The notes beneath the pieces are model-generated. The model was given only the letters and a program-made list of their open reading frames with translations. It did not search any database and was not told the DNA's origin. Below, piece after piece: positions 37,972 to 39,199 of a DNA stretch of 39,199 nt. Where the stretch lies: contig JAGWIJ010000018.1 of the NCBI GenBank assembly GCA_028873535.1, forward strand, positions 1 to 39,199, given 5' to 3'. The position numbers were made by a program, and so were the translations under genes. This stretch comes from Pseudomonadota bacterium. GTDB taxonomy: Bacteria; Pseudomonadota; Gammaproteobacteria; Burkholderiales; Ferrovaceae. Every line of letters starts with the position of its first letter. Within the stretch, counting starts at the first letter, position 1.

Positions 37972-39114
37972 TCAGTTGCGCCGGGCATCGAGCGCGACCC
38001 CTTCCAGGAACACGTCCTGCAGCTGCAGGTCGCGATCGAGCAGCACCAGATCGGCAAAGGCGCCGCGGCTGAGCCGGCCGCGCCCTTCCAGGCCAAGAAA
38101 GTCGGCGGCGTGGGTGGAGACCCGGCGCGCGGCGTCCGGCAGATCGAGTTGCAGCGTGTCGACCAGGTTGCGCAGCGCCTGGTCCATGGTCAGGGTCGAA
38201 CCGGCCAGCGTGCCATCCGCCAGCCGCACGCCGCCCAGGCACTTGCGCACGGTCTGGCTGCCCAGCCGGTACTCGCCGTCGGGCATGCCGGCGGCAGCCG
38301 TCGAATCGGTGACGCAGAACAGATGCGGGATGGCGCGCAGCGCCACGCGCAGCGCGCCGGCATGGCTGTGCAGCAGGTCCGGGATGATCTCGGCGTAGTC
38401 GGCGTGCGCCAGCGCCGCGCCGACCATGCCGGGTTCGCGATGGTGCATGCCGCTCATGGCGTTGAACAGGTGGGTAAAGCCGCGTGCGCCAAGCTGCAGC
38501 GCCTGCACGCCATGCTCGTAGCTGCCCAGGGTATGGCCGATCTGCACGACATGCCCGGCCCGGCAGAGTGCCGGGATCAGCGCCATGTTGGCGGCGATCT
38601 CCGGCGCCAGCGTGAGCAGCCGGATCGGCACCTGGGCATGCAGGCGCCCCAGTTCATCGAGATCCACCGGGCGCGCGTGGTCGGGCTGGGCGCCAAGCCT
38701 GGCGCCGCTGATGTACGGGCCTTCGAGATGCACGCCCAGCACGCGCGCGCCGTGATCGATGCCATCGGCAAGCGTGGCTGCCAGGCCGCCGAACGCGCTC
38801 GCAAGCTCGGCTGGCGGCGCGGTCATGGTCGTCGCAAGCAAGGCCGTGGTGCCGTGAGCGGCGTGCAGGCGCGCGACGCTGCGCGCGGCGTCGCCGCCTT
38901 CCATGATGTCGCGCCCGCCGCCGCCGTGCACGTGCAGATCGATGAAGCCCGGCAGCACGAGCGGCATGCCCGATTCGCGTGCCTTGCGGCTGTCGATCGC
39001 AAGGCCCTCGATGGCGCCGATGCGACCCTGCGCATCGATGTCCAGGGTGCCGTCCACGAAGCCGGCCGGGGTGAGGATCGCGCCGCGCAGCACGGCAGGT
39101 GCCGCGCGCTTCAA
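37972..39114 (-). CDS. nagA: N-acetylglucosamine-6-phosphate deacetylase
   Basis: NagA removes acetate from GlcNAc-6-phosphate, feeding amino-sugar use or cell-wall recycling. The 380-residue amidohydrolase shows GFIDLHVHGGGG, GVHLEGPYIS with the metal Glu, IGHTLGSY and FTHLFNAMSGMHHREPG with metal histidines, VTDSTAAAGMPDG with the catalytic Asp, and LAGSTLTMDQALRN. It starts at a TTG (39114) whose bases overlap the TGA of the gene upstream; no ATG or GTG fits before the first conserved strand. The overlap suggests an amino-sugar operon extending beyond the window. Confidence 0.93.
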   Translation of the reverse strand: MKRAAPAVLRGAILTPAGFVDGTLDIDAQGRIGAIEGLAIDSRKARESGMPLVLPGFIDLHVHGGGGRDIMEGGDAARSVARLHAAHGTTALLATTMTAPPAELASAFGGLAATLADGIDHGARVLGVHLEGPYISGARLGAQPDHARPVDLDELGRLHAQVPIRLLTLAPEIAANMALIPALCRAGHVVQIGHTLGSYEHGVQALQLGARGFTHLFNAMSGMHHREPGMVGAALAHADYAEIIPDLLHSHAGALRVALRAIPHLFCVTDSTAAAGMPDGEYRLGSQTVRKCLGGVRLADGTLAGSTLTMDQALRNLVDTLQLDLPDAARRVSTHAADFLGLEGRGRLSRGAFADLVLLDRDLQLQDVFLEGVALDARRN

Positions 39115-39199
39115 GCGGGCGCTCCGGCCGTGTCGAGGACCAGGCGCAGCGCCCCCATCGCAGCGTCGGCATGGCCTGCGCTGGCGCGTGCGCGCAGCT
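39111..39199 (-). CDS. C-terminal end of a gene upstream of nagA
   Basis: Only the last 28 residues are visible, ending with GALRLVLDTAGAPA before TGA at 39113-39111. The frame enters from the right edge. The segment HADAAMGALRLVLD resembles the end of BadF/BadG-type GlcNAc kinases, which would fit before nagA, but this is too short to be sure. Confidence 0.4.
   Translation of the reverse strand, partial: LRARASAGHADAAMGALRLVLDTAGAPA

Overview
The window is a GC-rich (roughly 70 % by eye), densely coding stretch of a Pseudomonadota chromosome or megaplasmid. Gene order and protein types point to a beta- or gammaproteobacterium. The exact lineage cannot be fixed without a search. No rRNA, tRNA, CRISPR array, transposase or phage gene was seen.

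Layout. (1) 1-4315, leftward: a TetR-type repressor leads a tight set encoding an MFS transporter, a YdcF/ElyC-type envelope protein, a cytochrome b561 and a second MFS transporter cut by the window edge. (2) 4456-6182, rightward: an unusual QueD made of three fused T-fold repeats, then QueE, both for the 7-deazaguanine (queuosine) pathway. A collapsed LprI/polysaccharide-deacetylase remnant follows (6229-6801). (3) 6826-8878, leftward: a secreted YncE-like beta-propeller and a secreted creatininase-family protein. (4) 9203-29026, rightward: a collinear 21-gene uptake-hydrogenase system, hoxKGZMLOQRTV-hypABFCDE-hoxABCJ-hoxN. Most junctions overlap or have gaps below 30 bp. (5) 29028-36770: a signalling block with a degenerate GGDEF protein, an MCP-like protein behind a FliA-type promoter, an active-looking diguanylate cyclase, a very large MHYT-PAS-PAS hybrid histidine kinase and an overlapping REC-HD-GYP phosphodiesterase. 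(6) 36748-39199, leftward: a DUF2461 protein, a small exported protein, NagA and the tail of one further gene.

How the hydrogenase genes fit together. HoxKG is a Tat-exported, membrane-anchored [NiFe] hydrogenase with the six-cysteine proximal cluster of O2-tolerant enzymes, and it passes electrons to cytochrome b HoxZ. HoxM, L, O, Q, R, T and V are its dedicated protease, chaperones and rubredoxin. HypA-F build and insert the NiFe(CN)2CO centre, and HoxN imports nickel. HoxBC is an H2-sensing regulatory hydrogenase: it has no signal peptide, no C-terminal pro-tail, and bulky Ile63/Phe111 at the gas channel. With HoxJ (kinase) and HoxA (NtrC-type activator) it should control the sigma-54-like promoter found upstream of hoxK. 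The order matches the Cupriavidus necator megaplasmid locus except that hypX, which there sits between hypE and hoxA, is absent; only 10 bp separate the two genes here.

The items most worth following up are the triple-domain QueD, the missing hypX, the neighbouring pair of GGDEF proteins (one catalytically dead but with an intact I-site, one active but without an I-site), and the FliA promoter in front of the MCP-like gene.
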